Both the position numbers and the translations under genes were made by a program. Source: Pseudomonas farris (GTDB lineage: Bacteria; Pseudomonadota; Gammaproteobacteria; Pseudomonadales; Pseudomonadaceae). Taken from it: a stretch of DNA of 64,000 nucleotides. Shown one piece after another: positions 17,224 through 25,396 of the stretch (position 1 is its first letter; every line of letters begins with the position of its first letter). The stretch covers positions 1 through 64,000 of the forward strand of contig NZ_JAHSTV010000002.1 of assembly GCF_019145235.1 (NCBI RefSeq), read 5' to 3'. The notes beneath the pieces were generated by a model. That model was not told the DNA's origin, ran no database searches, and worked only from the letters and a program-made list of their open reading frames with translations.

Positions 17224-18096
17224 ATGCACCTACGCAAAATTGCAGTTGGGCTGTCGGCCCTTGTTTTGCTCTCGACCGGGGCAGAAGCCCGCAGTCTGCT
17301 GGATCTCATCAAGCCGCCCACCCAGCATCAGGAACAAGTGTCCCGCTCGGGATCGGTCAGCCAGAACGCGGCCCTGGGTCTCTATTCAAACAAACAGAAA
17401 CAGGCATCGTTTGACGGCTGCGCAGAGCTGTTCCCGGCTGAGAAACCCATCAACATGGCCTCTGTGCCTGCAACAATGAAACCCCTGGCCCTGTGTTCCG
17501 ACAACTTTGCGGTGCTGTACTCGCAAACCAGCAAGACGCCATTGGTAGTGGTCGAACGCCTTAATGCCGCCCAGTTACAGGATGCCAAAGGCGAGGAGCG
17601 CACCAACCAGTTCTACCCGGACCCACGCATCCCCAAGAGTGGACGGGCAGAGTTGAGCGACTACCGTAGCCAACATCCGGCTGTGGACCGCGGCCATCAA
17701 TCCCCGGCAGCCGATGCTCCGAACCCCAATGCAATGGCCCAATCCTTTGCACTGTCGAACATGGTGCCGCAAGACCCAACCAACAACCGGAAGATCTGGA
17801 GTAAGGTCGAGTCCGATGTCAGAAAGTTTGCCAAGCGAGCCGATGGCAATGTTTTTGTCTTTACCGGCCCGCTCTTTGACTCAGGCCACACCACCATCGG
17901 CGACAACAAGGTCTGGGTGCCGACGCGCCTGTTCAAGCTGGTTTATGACGCATCGTCCAAGCGTGCCTGGGCCTACGTACTACCCAACGCTGAAACTCGC
18001 ATTGAGAGACCGATGGACTATGACGCTTTCGTGAAGAGTACCGGGCTCAAATTGCTGGGGAATCTACCGGTCACAGGTTCCGTAGGACGCTCTTGA
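17224..18096 (+). CDS. secreted DNA/RNA non-specific endonuclease (NucA/Serratia type)
   Basis: 290 aa. A signal peptide, LRKIAVGLSALVLLSTGAEA, is cleaved near residue 22. The betabetaalpha-metal nuclease core has AVDRGHQSPAAD near 160 (DRGH with the catalytic His), and FALSNMVPQDPTNNRKIWSK near 180, where the second N of NNRKIW is the Mg-binding Asn and the W and downstream E follow the family pattern. VFTGPLFDS and VWVPTRLFKLVYD complete the fold. It should degrade both DNA and RNA in the periplasm or outside the cell, for nutrient or phosphate scavenging or competition. No inhibitor gene is adjacent. ATG 17224 gives a perfect signal peptide. Confidence 0.88.
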   Translation: MHLRKIAVGLSALVLLSTGAEARSLLDLIKPPTQHQEQVSRSGSVSQNAALGLYSNKQKQASFDGCAELFPAEKPINMASVPATMKPLALCSDNFAVLYSQTSKTPLVVVERLNAAQLQDAKGEERTNQFYPDPRIPKSGRAELSDYRSQHPAVDRGHQSPAADAPNPNAMAQSFALSNMVPQDPTNNRKIWSKVESDVRKFAKRADGNVFVFTGPLFDSGHTTIGDNKVWVPTRLFKLVYDASSKRAWAYVLPNAETRIERPMDYDAFVKSTGLKLLGNLPVTGSVGRS

Positions 18097-18207
18097 TGGC
18101 TTGATGAATTGCACCCCAAAGGCTGGATGCAACCGATGGGGTGTTTCATTCTGGCCCGATATTTTAAGCTGATATCATTCAAGAGCTTACAAACCGAGTA
18201 GAAAAAT

Positions 18208-18369
18208 ATGAATCGTCGTAAAAAAATAAAGCAGTTATTAAAGGCTCACGCCAAAAAGGCTAGTGCCAAATTGGCACCGCCAAGCAAGTCCAAATACATT
18301 AGTAAAGCTGACCGATTGAAGCTGGCTGCTGAATCCAGTCACGACTCAATCATTTCTTCTGAAAGCTGA
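18208..18369 (+). CDS. DUF2986 small basic protein
   Basis: A 53-residue basic protein starting MNRRKKIKQLLKAHAKKASA and continuing with KLAPPSKSKYISKADRLKL: the DUF2986 pattern found in many gamma-proteobacteria, function unknown. The high Lys content suggests nucleic-acid or ribosome binding (inference). Confidence 0.75.
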   Translation: MNRRKKIKQLLKAHAKKASAKLAPPSKSKYISKADRLKLAAESSHDSIISSES

Positions 18370-18397
18370 TCTATGTAGCTTGAGCACCATTGCTCGG

Positions 18398-19138
18398 CTA
18401 TCGGTCCAGCAGAGGTGCCAGCAATGCACACATGCTGCGCCAGTGCGAACCCTCCCAGTAAATCCGTTGGCAGTTGTCGCAGCGCAGGAAATGCGAATAG
18501 AGGACACCAACGCGGGGCGGTACCTGCTGTCGGGCCAGTTCCGTGCTGATCTCGTGCAGCGGCAGGTTGCAATGAAGGCACAGGCTGAATGGCCGCGCGC
18601 TACGCGCCAGGTCGAGGCGTTCGTACAATTCGCGCAGCTGCAGCGACGGTTTCAGGGCATGCACGTAACAGCCGTGGCTGATGATCCGCCGCTTGAGCAG
18701 TTCGCGATCGCGGGTTAGCACGATGCGTCCTTGCTGCGCTGCGATCTCGGCGATCTCGCTATCCTCGAAGCCATTATCGTAGAGGGTGTCGAAGCCGCTC
18801 ATGCGCAGCAGATTGGCCAGCCCGCCAAGGTGCGCATCAGCGACGAAGCGCAGCACCCGTAAAGGTTGCGCACGAACCTTTAGCAGCGGGCTGATGTCTA
18901 GCGCTTCGAACTTGGGATACACCGCCAACCGGTCACTGTCGAAGATCACGCGCTCGAAGCCCACCGACTCGCCGTTGAGCAGCACCAGCTCGACCTCGGT
19001 GTGCGGGATCCCGAGCGCCTCGATCATATGCTTGACCGTCGCCCCTCGCGCGCACTCGCAAGTGAAGGACTGCCGCCGCCGTTCGGCCGGCAGGAAATCG
19101 TTGAGCTCCTCGTAGAAGCGGAAGGTTGCACGGGTCAT
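18398..19138 (-). CDS. Mut7-C RNAse domain protein with N-terminal ubiquitin-like domain
   Basis: 246 aa. Residues 1-80 form a ThiS/MoaD-like beta-grasp domain (Mut7-C ubiquitin): TRATFRFYEELNDFLPAERR and LVLLNGESVGF. Residues 90-246 are the Mut7-C/PIN-like RNAse domain: RFVADAHLGGLANLLRMSGF, then DNGFEDSEIAEIAAQQGRIV, LTRDRELLKRR, and a zinc ribbon CLHC...CDNC. The conserved acids (D of ADAHLG, D of TRDREL) match the PIN nuclease active site. The family is predicted to cut RNA; the in vivo target is unknown. Confidence 0.87.
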   Translation of the reverse strand: MTRATFRFYEELNDFLPAERRRQSFTCECARGATVKHMIEALGIPHTEVELVLLNGESVGFERVIFDSDRLAVYPKFEALDISPLLKVRAQPLRVLRFVADAHLGGLANLLRMSGFDTLYDNGFEDSEIAEIAAQQGRIVLTRDRELLKRRIISHGCYVHALKPSLQLRELYERLDLARSARPFSLCLHCNLPLHEISTELARQQVPPRVGVLYSHFLRCDNCQRIYWEGSHWRSMCALLAPLLDR

Positions 19139-19178
19139 GCTGAACAGTATGGCAGGGCTACAGGATGAGTGAGTCTAG

Positions 19179-19613
19179 TCCGGACATCTTCTCCGGGAGG
19201 CCTTCCACCTGATCCACCATCTCTTTTCTGCCATTCCGTACTGGAACTTCAAGAAGGCCTACAGGATCGCTGCTGAGCGATTCACCGCCAGCAGTGTCGC
19301 CGTCATCAAGACCGTACTGGGTTGCGTGCTTCTCTCGATCTTATTGTTTTTCCTCAAGCGCCCGGCGGCGTCGACCAAATGGACTCAGGCGGCTATCTGC
19401 GCCTTCTTTGGCATCTTTGTGCTGTTCCACTTCGAAACGTCCGCCTATCGACATTACGCTGCAGCAGGTGTGGTGGTAGTGCTGATGGCCAGTGCCTCAA
19501 TTTCCTCGATCATTCTGGGGCGCATTTTTCTCAAGGATGCCATTACCGCGAACGCGACCGTGGGCGCCGCACTGGCTATCGCCGGGATCGCGGTGATCTA
19601 CAAGCTCCAATGA
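19179..19613 (+). pseudogene. chimeric remnant: desaturase-like tail fused in frame to an EamA fragment
   Basis: An open frame from after TAG 19176 to TGA 19611 with no ATG. The first part reads FHLIHHLFSAIPYWNFKKAY, which resembles the histidine-box tail of a fatty-acid desaturase/hydroxylase. From 19281 it continues in frame into FTASSVAVIKTVLGCVLLSI, identical in protein to the EamA transporter at 22526 until AIAGIAVI, then diverges to YKLQ and stops. It lacks the start, the first helix and the second EamA domain, so it is a scar of recombination rather than a gene. Confidence 0.75.
19281..19599 (+). repeat. 319-bp direct repeat, copy 1 (partner 22625..22943)
   Basis: Nearly base-for-base identical to 22625..22943 at a constant offset of 3344; I count only about six differences, mostly silent (GCCAGC/GCTAGC, GCCGTC/GCTGTC, TTCTTT/TTCCTT, GTAGTG/GTGGTG). 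It is part of the EamA gene, so this copy is the partial duplicate. Confidence 0.9.
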
Positions 19614-19650
19614 CAAAGCTACCATTAGAGTAGCTTCTGCCAGCGACAAC

Positions 19651-19779
19651 CTATTTTTTTGAGGACTTGCTAGGTTTCAAGTCGGGATTATTTCCTTGCG
19701 TGTCTTTATTGTCACGACGACGTTTATCAACTTCGCCGGTTGATTTAGCAATTGGCTTTGGGCCTGGTTTAAGCGCCAT
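19651..19779 (-). CDS. 42-residue Lys-rich small protein
   Basis: A short gene with a good Shine-Dalgarno (AAGGAG, about 8 bases before ATG 19779) coding MALKPGPKPIAKSTGEVDKR and ending PSKSSKK. It is very basic and hydrophilic, with no Cys and no membrane segment. The strong ribosome site and coherent composition favour a real gene. Function unknown. Confidence 0.55.
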   Translation of the reverse strand: MALKPGPKPIAKSTGEVDKRRRDNKDTQGNNPDLKPSKSSKK

Positions 19780-19985
19780 AAGATTTCTCCTTTATTTTAA
19801 TATTGATTTTGGTGTTGCAGAATCATCTTATTGGTACTGGCGGATACTTCAATAGACATGAGATGCTTGATTTTAGCCATGTGAAAAATTGAGTTAGCTT
19901 TGGCAGCATCTACCGACCTACTGCCGCACAGGTGGATGCCCATCTAACGGTGCAACCTCTGACGGGGCACCGTATCAAGATTTGC

Positions 19986-20468
19986 CTAGTCGCCCAAATT
20001 AACGGCATTACCGTTAATCCGGACATAATAATTATCGAATTCACCGCTTTCGACGAACACAAAGCCATGGCGAGTGTAAAAACGATTTGAAGCGCTTTCC
20101 TTGAGAGCACCAACCTTGATGGGGCGCCCGATCTCATCAGCCTCTCTGAAAATCTGAGTAAGAACTTCAGAACCGATTCCTGCTCCTTGAGCACTGGGTA
20201 TCACATACAAGTGGTCAAGCAGAAGCTCGCTCTGATGGTCTTTGATAACGACAAAACCGACCAGATCACCTGATACTTCTATGCGGCGTGGGCTGTTAGC
20301 GTCGAACCCACCAAGAAATCGTTCGCGCGCACGATCTGGGTTAAATCGTCCAAGCCGTTCAAGGCTCTCGCGCATGGCCTCAATCCTGATGGCTACCAGA
20401 TCTTCCAGGTCGTTATTGGAAGCTGCGCATAAAACGACAGCGGAGTTTTGATCAGCGGAGGCTGGCAT
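19986..20468 (-). CDS. GNAT family N-acetyltransferase
   Basis: 160 aa. The acetyl-CoA loop is YVIPSAQGAGIGSEVLTQIF near residue 95 (Q-x-x-G-x-G type), preceded by the strand SELLLDHLY. GALKESASNRFYTRHGFVFV is motif B with the usual N-x-x-Y-x-x-x-G-F ending. The N-terminal part has LCAASNNDLEDLVAIRIEAM. ATG 20468 is preferred; an upstream in-frame start at 20486 lacks a clear ribosome site. Acceptor unknown. It sits alone in the scarred region. Confidence 0.82.
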   Translation of the reverse strand: MPASADQNSAVVLCAASNNDLEDLVAIRIEAMRESLERLGRFNPDRARERFLGGFDANSPRRIEVSGDLVGFVVIKDHQSELLLDHLYVIPSAQGAGIGSEVLTQIFREADEIGRPIKVGALKESASNRFYTRHGFVFVESGEFDNYYVRINGNAVNLGD

Positions 20469-20814
20469 AACAAGCACCCTAAACATGGCCGGTCAGTCAT
20501 TATAGAAAACAGAATCCGCACAACCACTACTGCCTCGGTTCAATGGAGGCGATGGCTCCATATCAGCTTCAGGGGGATGTGTTCGCGGGACGCTTACTGC
20601 GTATTTAAGGGGCGTGTTCACGCGACTGCCAATGCAGCGGCCGAGCGAGATTATTGAGTAGCTGCCGCGTAGATGGGCGCCCGTTTAACCACGCAAGGTC
20701 TTTTGGGCGGACGCTTACCGTCCAGGGCCTGGCTACAAGGTTTTAGAAAATGCGTAAGTGATGGGCTTGAAACTGGAGGCAGTCTGCAGCTTCCGTTTCC
20801 CAGATGCTGACAGT
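20469..20814. other. intergenic region with no recognisable gene
   Basis: 346 bases between two convergently uninformative minus-strand genes. It contains the word GGACGCTTAC-like at about 20588 and 20709 (also seen at about 24929 outside the IS). No coherent ORF. It looks like degraded accessory sequence. Confidence 0.4.
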
Positions 20815-21204
20815 TCAGTTGGAAGAGTTGCTCAGCTGCTGAAGCTCAAGTTGCTTGGCAGCACTGGCTTCGAGGGTTGCACGCTCTTCATCCAGATACC
20901 GATAAATGCTTTGGAGGTTGGCGATTTTCTGTTTGATTTCTGCCATCTTCTTTTCAATTAGCTTCGCGCCGTCAGCACAATCGATCAGCTTGTTCCGCTG
21001 CGCATCCAGAATCTCGCCTATTTCCCCCAGGGAAAACCCCATGCTTTGCGCGCGCTGGATAAAGTCCAGATCCTGCAGAGTTTGCACTGTGTAAACGCGA
21101 TAGTTGTTAGTTTGCCGCAGCGGTGAGATCAGGCCGATTTGCTCGTAGTAACGCAGCGTATGGCGGCTGGCGCCGCTGCGGGCCTCAAGTTCGCCGATTT
21201 TCAT
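20815..21204 (-). CDS. MerR family transcriptional regulator
   Basis: 129 aa. The N-terminal winged helix is MKIGELEARSGASRHTLRYY followed by EQIGLISPLRQTNNYRVY, textbook MerR; the C-terminal half is the dimerising coiled coil (IEKKMAEIKQKIANLQSIYR) with no conserved metal-binding Cys pair at the end. It is therefore of the organic-effector type rather than a metal sensor. It is divergent from the epimerase-like SDR at 21279, with the likely operator in the 74-base gap. Confidence 0.88.
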   Translation of the reverse strand: MKIGELEARSGASRHTLRYYEQIGLISPLRQTNNYRVYTVQTLQDLDFIQRAQSMGFSLGEIGEILDAQRNKLIDCADGAKLIEKKMAEIKQKIANLQSIYRYLDEERATLEASAAKQLELQQLSNSSN

Positions 21205-21218
21205 GAAAACACCGCTTG

Positions 21219-21240
21219 ACTATAGAGCTGGGTCGATAGT
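21219..21240. promoter_or_regulatory. MerR-type dyad operator/promoter candidate
   Basis: ACTAT and ATAGT arms spaced 12 bases apart sit directly after a CTTGAC -35 hexamer (21215-21220) facing the SDR gene. A long spacer between the -35 and the -10 region (TACGCT-like at about 21242) is the arrangement MerR proteins act on. Position between the divergent genes supports control of both. Confidence 0.55.
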
Positions 21241-21278
21241 TTACGCTTGATTTCTCACCTTAAACAAGGAGCAGGGAA

Positions 21279-22349
21279 ATGAGCGTGGAGTGCTTTGTCA
21301 CGGGGGGTACCGGCTTCGTCGGTCAACATTTGGTGGCGTACCTTAGTGCAAAAGGTCACACCATTCGGGTGTTGATGCGTCGCCCAGAGCGACTAGCTGT
21401 ACTGCGGGAGCAAGTCGATAATTTGGGAGGGTGCGCAACCCGGGTATTTGCCGTAGCTGGCGATCTGGAACGGGACAACCTCGGGCTGAGTCTTGCTGAC
21501 CGAGAAGTGCTAAGGCACGCCAGAGTCATATTCCACCTAGGCGCCCACTTCGCATGGGGACTTTCAGTGGAGCATTCTCGTGCGGTGAATGTGGAAGGGG
21601 CAAAGCGCGTGGCGCTGTTGGCGGCTGAGCAAAAAAGCCGTTTAGTGATGATCGGCGGCTACATGCTGAAAAATCATGAACATCTGCAACGCATCGGAAT
21701 TGATCCTCGTCATCCGGAGTTGACGAATTGGCCTGCCGTCTACCGACATGTCGGTGGTTACGAGGGAAGTAAGCTGGAGGCGCATTTTGCGACCCTGGAG
21801 GTCATGTCCGCCAAGGGCGGGGAGATTACCGTTGTCCACCCTGCGACTGTCTGTGGCCACAGCCGCACGGGGCATATCCTTGACGGTCAGCCGCTGGTGG
21901 AGCTGATACGCAACCTTGTGCAGGGAAAGCTGACTGCAGTGCCCGGTACCGCCGAGCACTGGCTGCCACTGGTCACCGTGGATTACCTGGTTGAGCTGGT
22001 GGCAGTTTGTGCTTTTGATCCTGCCATGGTGGGCCAGGAACTGCTGGCGCTTGACGACCAAACTCCAAACTTGCGAGAACTCCTGATACAGGTGGCACAA
22101 CCTTTGGGCTTAAAGTCTCCCAAGCATCACATTTCACTCCGATTGCTGAAGTTGCTACTGAGTATTCCTCCCGTCGCGTGGTTTTTGAATACAAAACCCG
22201 AAGCCTTGGACTTTATCCAGACCACTCGTTTTGATACAGCGGCGGTCGAGCAATTTGCCAACAGGCATGGAATAGCCAAACCGGATATACGTCAGTCTTT
22301 GCAGCACACTGCAACGTTCGTCAATTCATATTGCATAGCCAAGCGCTAG
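21279..22349 (+). CDS. NAD(P)-dependent epimerase/dehydratase (extended SDR)
   Basis: 356 aa. The N-terminal nucleotide motif is VTGGTGFVGQHLVAYLSAKG (TGxxGFxG). RHARVIFHLGAHFAWGL is the HxxA region, and the active-site YEGSKLEAHF supplies YxxxK near residue 165. HPATVCGHSRTGHI is the substrate segment. It belongs with atypical/extended SDRs such as dihydroflavonol-reductase-like and 3-beta-HSD-like enzymes; the substrate is not evident. AGGAGCAGGG precedes ATG. Likely controlled by the divergent MerR protein. Confidence 0.83.
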   Translation: MSVECFVTGGTGFVGQHLVAYLSAKGHTIRVLMRRPERLAVLREQVDNLGGCATRVFAVAGDLERDNLGLSLADREVLRHARVIFHLGAHFAWGLSVEHSRAVNVEGAKRVALLAAEQKSRLVMIGGYMLKNHEHLQRIGIDPRHPELTNWPAVYRHVGGYEGSKLEAHFATLEVMSAKGGEITVVHPATVCGHSRTGHILDGQPLVELIRNLVQGKLTAVPGTAEHWLPLVTVDYLVELVAVCAFDPAMVGQELLALDDQTPNLRELLIQVAQPLGLKSPKHHISLRLLKLLLSIPPVAWFLNTKPEALDFIQTTRFDTAAVEQFANRHGIAKPDIRQSLQHTATFVNSYCIAKR

Positions 22350-22525
22350 GCCCTCTGACCTCTCCCTTGGCGGCGACAAGAAGGCGAATAGCATCCTGCT
22401 GGGCGATCCAGCTTATGCCACAATAAATACTGGGGTAGGTGGGATCTTCGTATCCTCAAACTTTGCGCCGTCGATATAGGGCGGCATTCTATCGAACGAC
22501 AATTCAGCGACAGGGATCGTCATCA

Positions 22526-23425
22526 ATGCAATCTACTTTCAGCAAAGGCGTCATATTTGCACTCTCCGCTGCGGCACTGAACGCAACGATCGGTGTACTC
22601 AGCAAAATACTCATGAGTAATGGTTTCACCGCTAGCAGTGTCGCTGTCATCAAGACCGTACTGGGTTGCGTGCTTCTCTCGATCTTATTGTTTTTCCTCA
22701 AGCGCCCGGCGGCGTCGACCAAATGGACTCAGGCGGCTATCTGCGCGTTCCTTGGCATCTTTGTGCTGTTCCACTTCGAAACGTCCGCCTATCGACATTA
22801 CGCTGCAGCAGGTGTGGTGGTGGTGCTGATGGCCAGTGCCTCAATTTCCTCGATCATTCTGGGGCGCATTTTTCTCAAGGATGCCATTACCGCGAACGCG
22901 ACCGTGGGCGCCGCACTGGCCATCGCCGGGATCGCGGTGATCTTCGGCGCCGACCTGCAGCAGGGCTTTACCCTGCAAGGTGCTGCGCTAGCCTCCATGG
23001 CCGGCTGCGGCTATGGGGCCTTTTCGGTAGCCATGAAGCGGATGGGCGTGTCGGGGGGACTGCACTTCACCCGGCAATTGCTGTTCTTTGGCAGCCTGTA
23101 TCTGCTGATGCCGGCTGCGGCCGATGGTTTCGTGATCGGCGAGCTGTCGCCATTGGCGATCGCCGCACTGCTGGCGCTGGCCGCGCTGCCGACCATCCTC
23201 GGCTTCTTTTGCACCACCAAGGCCATCGAGTATCTCAAGCCATCCCAAGTGCAGGCGCTGGAGCTGACCGAGCCGCTGTTCGCCGCGCTGCTGGCGTTTG
23301 TGGCGCTCAATGAAGTACCGCGCGAAAGCCTGTACGCGGGGGCGGCACTGATCATCGTCGGGCTGTGTTTCTCCAATGAACTGATCCGCTTGGGCAGCAA
23401 AGCGTCCGTCCCGTCGACCGGGTGA
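22526..23425 (+). CDS. EamA/DMT family transporter
   Basis: 299 aa with ten hydrophobic segments in two EamA repeats of five. Repeat 1 starts GVIFALSAAALNATIGVLSK, repeat 2 starts GAALASMAGCGYGAFSVAMK and ends ELTEPLFAALLAFVALNE, the conserved EamA P-E-P-like region. Such inner-membrane carriers export metabolites or amino acids; the substrate cannot be read. ATG 22526 with AGGGA upstream is preferred to a longer frame starting at 22439. A 319-bp part of the gene is duplicated at 19281, so one copy was rearranged. Confidence 0.85.
   Translation: MQSTFSKGVIFALSAAALNATIGVLSKILMSNGFTASSVAVIKTVLGCVLLSILLFFLKRPAASTKWTQAAICAFLGIFVLFHFETSAYRHYAAAGVVVVLMASASISSIILGRIFLKDAITANATVGAALAIAGIAVIFGADLQQGFTLQGAALASMAGCGYGAFSVAMKRMGVSGGLHFTRQLLFFGSLYLLMPAAADGFVIGELSPLAIAALLALAALPTILGFFCTTKAIEYLKPSQVQALELTEPLFAALLAFVALNEVPRESLYAGAALIIVGLCFSNELIRLGSKASVPSTG
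22625..22943 (+). repeat. 319-bp direct repeat, copy 2 (inside the intact EamA gene)
   Basis: Partner of 19281..19599. This copy lies within an intact reading frame, so it is the source or the restored copy. Confidence 0.9.
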
Positions 23426-23494
23426 GCTATTTTCGGATCCTGATTGCTTTAGCAATCAGTGGTTTTTAAGTGTTTTGAGCGACTGACCGCTTCT

Positions 23495-24768
23495 GGCCCA
23501 GAGTGTGTAAAAACGCTAGATCCCGTTTCGATCTTCAAGGCTGAGCGACTGTCCGGCTTAGTAGCCTGATCAAGGCACGATGTCCCTTCCTGATGAGCTA
23601 ACCGCCCCAGCAACGCGCCAGATCATCGGGACACGTAAAAACAGGCCGGTTTTTAGGCTGTTGGCGCTTTCATCAAGTGATGGGTACCGATGATTTTCAT
23701 GACCCGTTTCAAGTTGTAGGCGAGCACATTCAAGCTCATCTCCGTACTCACCCCGGCCAGCTTTCGCGTCAGGAAGTGCGTCGCACCCATCCATTGTTTG
23801 AGCGTCCCGAAGGGATGTTCAACTGTCCGTTTTCGGACTCGCATCATCTCTGGCGCTTTGCTCAGCCGAAGCTGCATCTCCTCCAATACGTCTTTATGTT
23901 CCCAGCATCGAACTCGTCGTTCCGTGCTCGGGGTGCATTGCGACTTCAACGCGCAATCCTGGCATTTCGAACTCCAGTAACGATGCAACTTCAGGCCTTT
24001 TTCAACGTAGGAATAGTGCCAGGTCAGCGCCTCTCCAGCCGGGCAAATGTATTCGTTTTTTGCCGCGTCATAGATGAAGGCATCGTTATTGAAACGCCCG
24101 TCAGCCTTGGCTCCAGAGGTCATTGGCTTGGGCACATAGGCGGTGATACCTGCATGGTGACAAGCCAGGATTTGTTCGCTTTTGAAGTAACCTCGGTCAG
24201 CCACTACCGACAACGTATCTGACGCCATCGCCTCGCGGGCTTGCTTGGCCATCGAGCTGAGTTGATCGCGGTCGGAACCGACGTTGGTCACCTCATACGC
24301 AACGATCAAATGGTGCTGCGTATCGACCGCTGTCTGCACGTTGTAGCCAACGATTCCCGTGCCGCGCGTCATCATGGAGCGGCTGTCTGGATCGGTCAGT
24401 GAGACCTGTTTGTCCGGCGATTCATTGAGCTGGATTTCGATCGCCTGAAGCTCCTTCATTTGAGTTTTGAGCTTGGCGATTTTCTCTTCCAGCCGTACGG
24501 CGCTGGGCTCGGAAGCTGTTGGTTCTTGCCGATCAGCAGCATCGAGTGCCGTCAGGTAACGGTTGATGCTCGATTCAATTTCTTCCATTCGCCGCTTCAG
24601 TTTGGCGCTGGTGAAATTGCGGTCGCGGTTGTTAACCGCTTTGAATTTGCTGCCATCGATGGCGACCGATGTTCACCTTGGATGAAGCGCTTCATGGGCG
24701 ATCCTTGCGATGAAATCCTCAGAAATCATAGCAAGTGTTCGCGAAGACGTTTTTACACACTCTGGGCC
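23495..24768 (-). mobile_element. IS1182-family element with internal deletion
   Basis: The ends carry matching terminal inverted repeats, GGCCCAGAGTGTGTAAAAAC plus G at 23495-23515 and its complement at 24748-24768 (21/21). The transposase inside has lost most of its N-terminal half. About 1.27 kb remains, shorter than the roughly 1.6-1.9 kb expected for the family. Because both ends survive, it could still be mobilised in trans by a related transposase. Confidence 0.85.
23653..24695 (-). pseudogene. IS1182-family transposase, internally deleted and frameshifted
   Basis: The start MKRFIQGEHRS (ATG 24695) is the usual IS1182 N-terminus, but after CGGTCG it joins, one base out of frame, to VAIDGSKFKAVNNRDR, which in the intact protein lies after the first catalytic region. 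From there a long frame is preserved: MMTRGTGIVGYNVQTAVDTQ, then VVADRGYFKSEQI, the Cys-rich CQDCALKSQC and the C-terminal RTVEHPFGTLKQWMG with the catalytic Glu. The first-domain residues with the first catalytic Asp are gone, so the enzyme is inactive. Confidence 0.85.
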
Positions 24769-24951
24769 GCTTTCTGCCTAATGCGATGGGCCGCTATGGG
24801 TCGTCCTTTGCCGGTGCTGTTTACTGAGCGTTGAAGTTCGATGCAAACGCTGGGTTAGTTAAATGCGAACGGGTGGTCAAGTCAGTGCAATTGATCATTA
24901 AGCGATGGCCTCAAAAAGGCGTGTTACCGGACGCTTACAATATTCATGACT

Positions 24952-25018
24952 GCCTGACGTTTAGGTTAAGGAGCCGCGGTACGCGGTCCCAGAGAGCGAA
25001 GCGAACGGCTTGTTATAC
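24952..25018 (-). other. attC-like recombination site
   Basis: Read on the minus strand after the tautomerase stop: GTATAAC (the TAA stop lies inside it), then AAGCCGTTCGCTTCGCT, a GGGACCGCG/CGCGGCTCC hairpin and CTAAAC, ending GTCAGGC. This gives an R''-like and R'-like pair (RYYYAAC ... GTTRRRY, with one mismatch each) 67 bases apart around a folded centre, the layout of integron attC sites. Confidence 0.55.
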
Positions 25019-25396
25019 GTTAACCCTGTAACTCAAGGTTGCCTCATCGCCTGTGATCCCTCGGAATCCCCAGCAATGACTTGGCTGCTCAAATATTGTG
25101 ATTTCAACGTCAACCGGATTTATAGCCAAGTTTCGCTCAAAGGCTGTAAATATTTGCTTTATGAGCTTCTTTTTTGTTTCTTCCGTTCGCCCAGAAATCA
25201 TGCTTATTTCGATTACTGTGTATTTTTCAGATCTACCGTCGGGGTAATAAAAATTAGTTTTATCTAGCGGGACGAAACGGTGAGCACGCTTGTCTTCGGG
25301 TAACCCAAGAACAGTAGTCATGCAATTATGTAGCACATCGGACATCTGTGCTTTTTTGGCATTTAAATTGTAGTCAATTCCATAGACGGTGATCAT
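25013..25396 (-). CDS. tautomerase-family protein in a cassette-like setting
   Basis: 127 aa. The region after residue 30 follows the Tautomerase_2 pattern: TTVLGLPEDKRAHRFVPLDK, NFYYPDGRSEKYTVIEISMI, GRTEETKKKLIKQIF and a PVDVEITIFEQPSHCWG end. The N-terminus is MITVYGIDY, so the catalytic Pro-1 of 4-oxalocrotonate-type tautomerases is missing; activity is doubtful. AAGGAA lies before ATG 25396. Base composition is visibly more AT-rich than neighbours. GTTATAC lies 17 bases before the ATG and an attC-like site overlaps the stop, as in an integron gene cassette. Confidence 0.75.
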   Translation of the reverse strand: MITVYGIDYNLNAKKAQMSDVLHNCMTTVLGLPEDKRAHRFVPLDKTNFYYPDGRSEKYTVIEISMISGRTEETKKKLIKQIFTAFERNLAINPVDVEITIFEQPSHCWGFRGITGDEATLSYRVNV

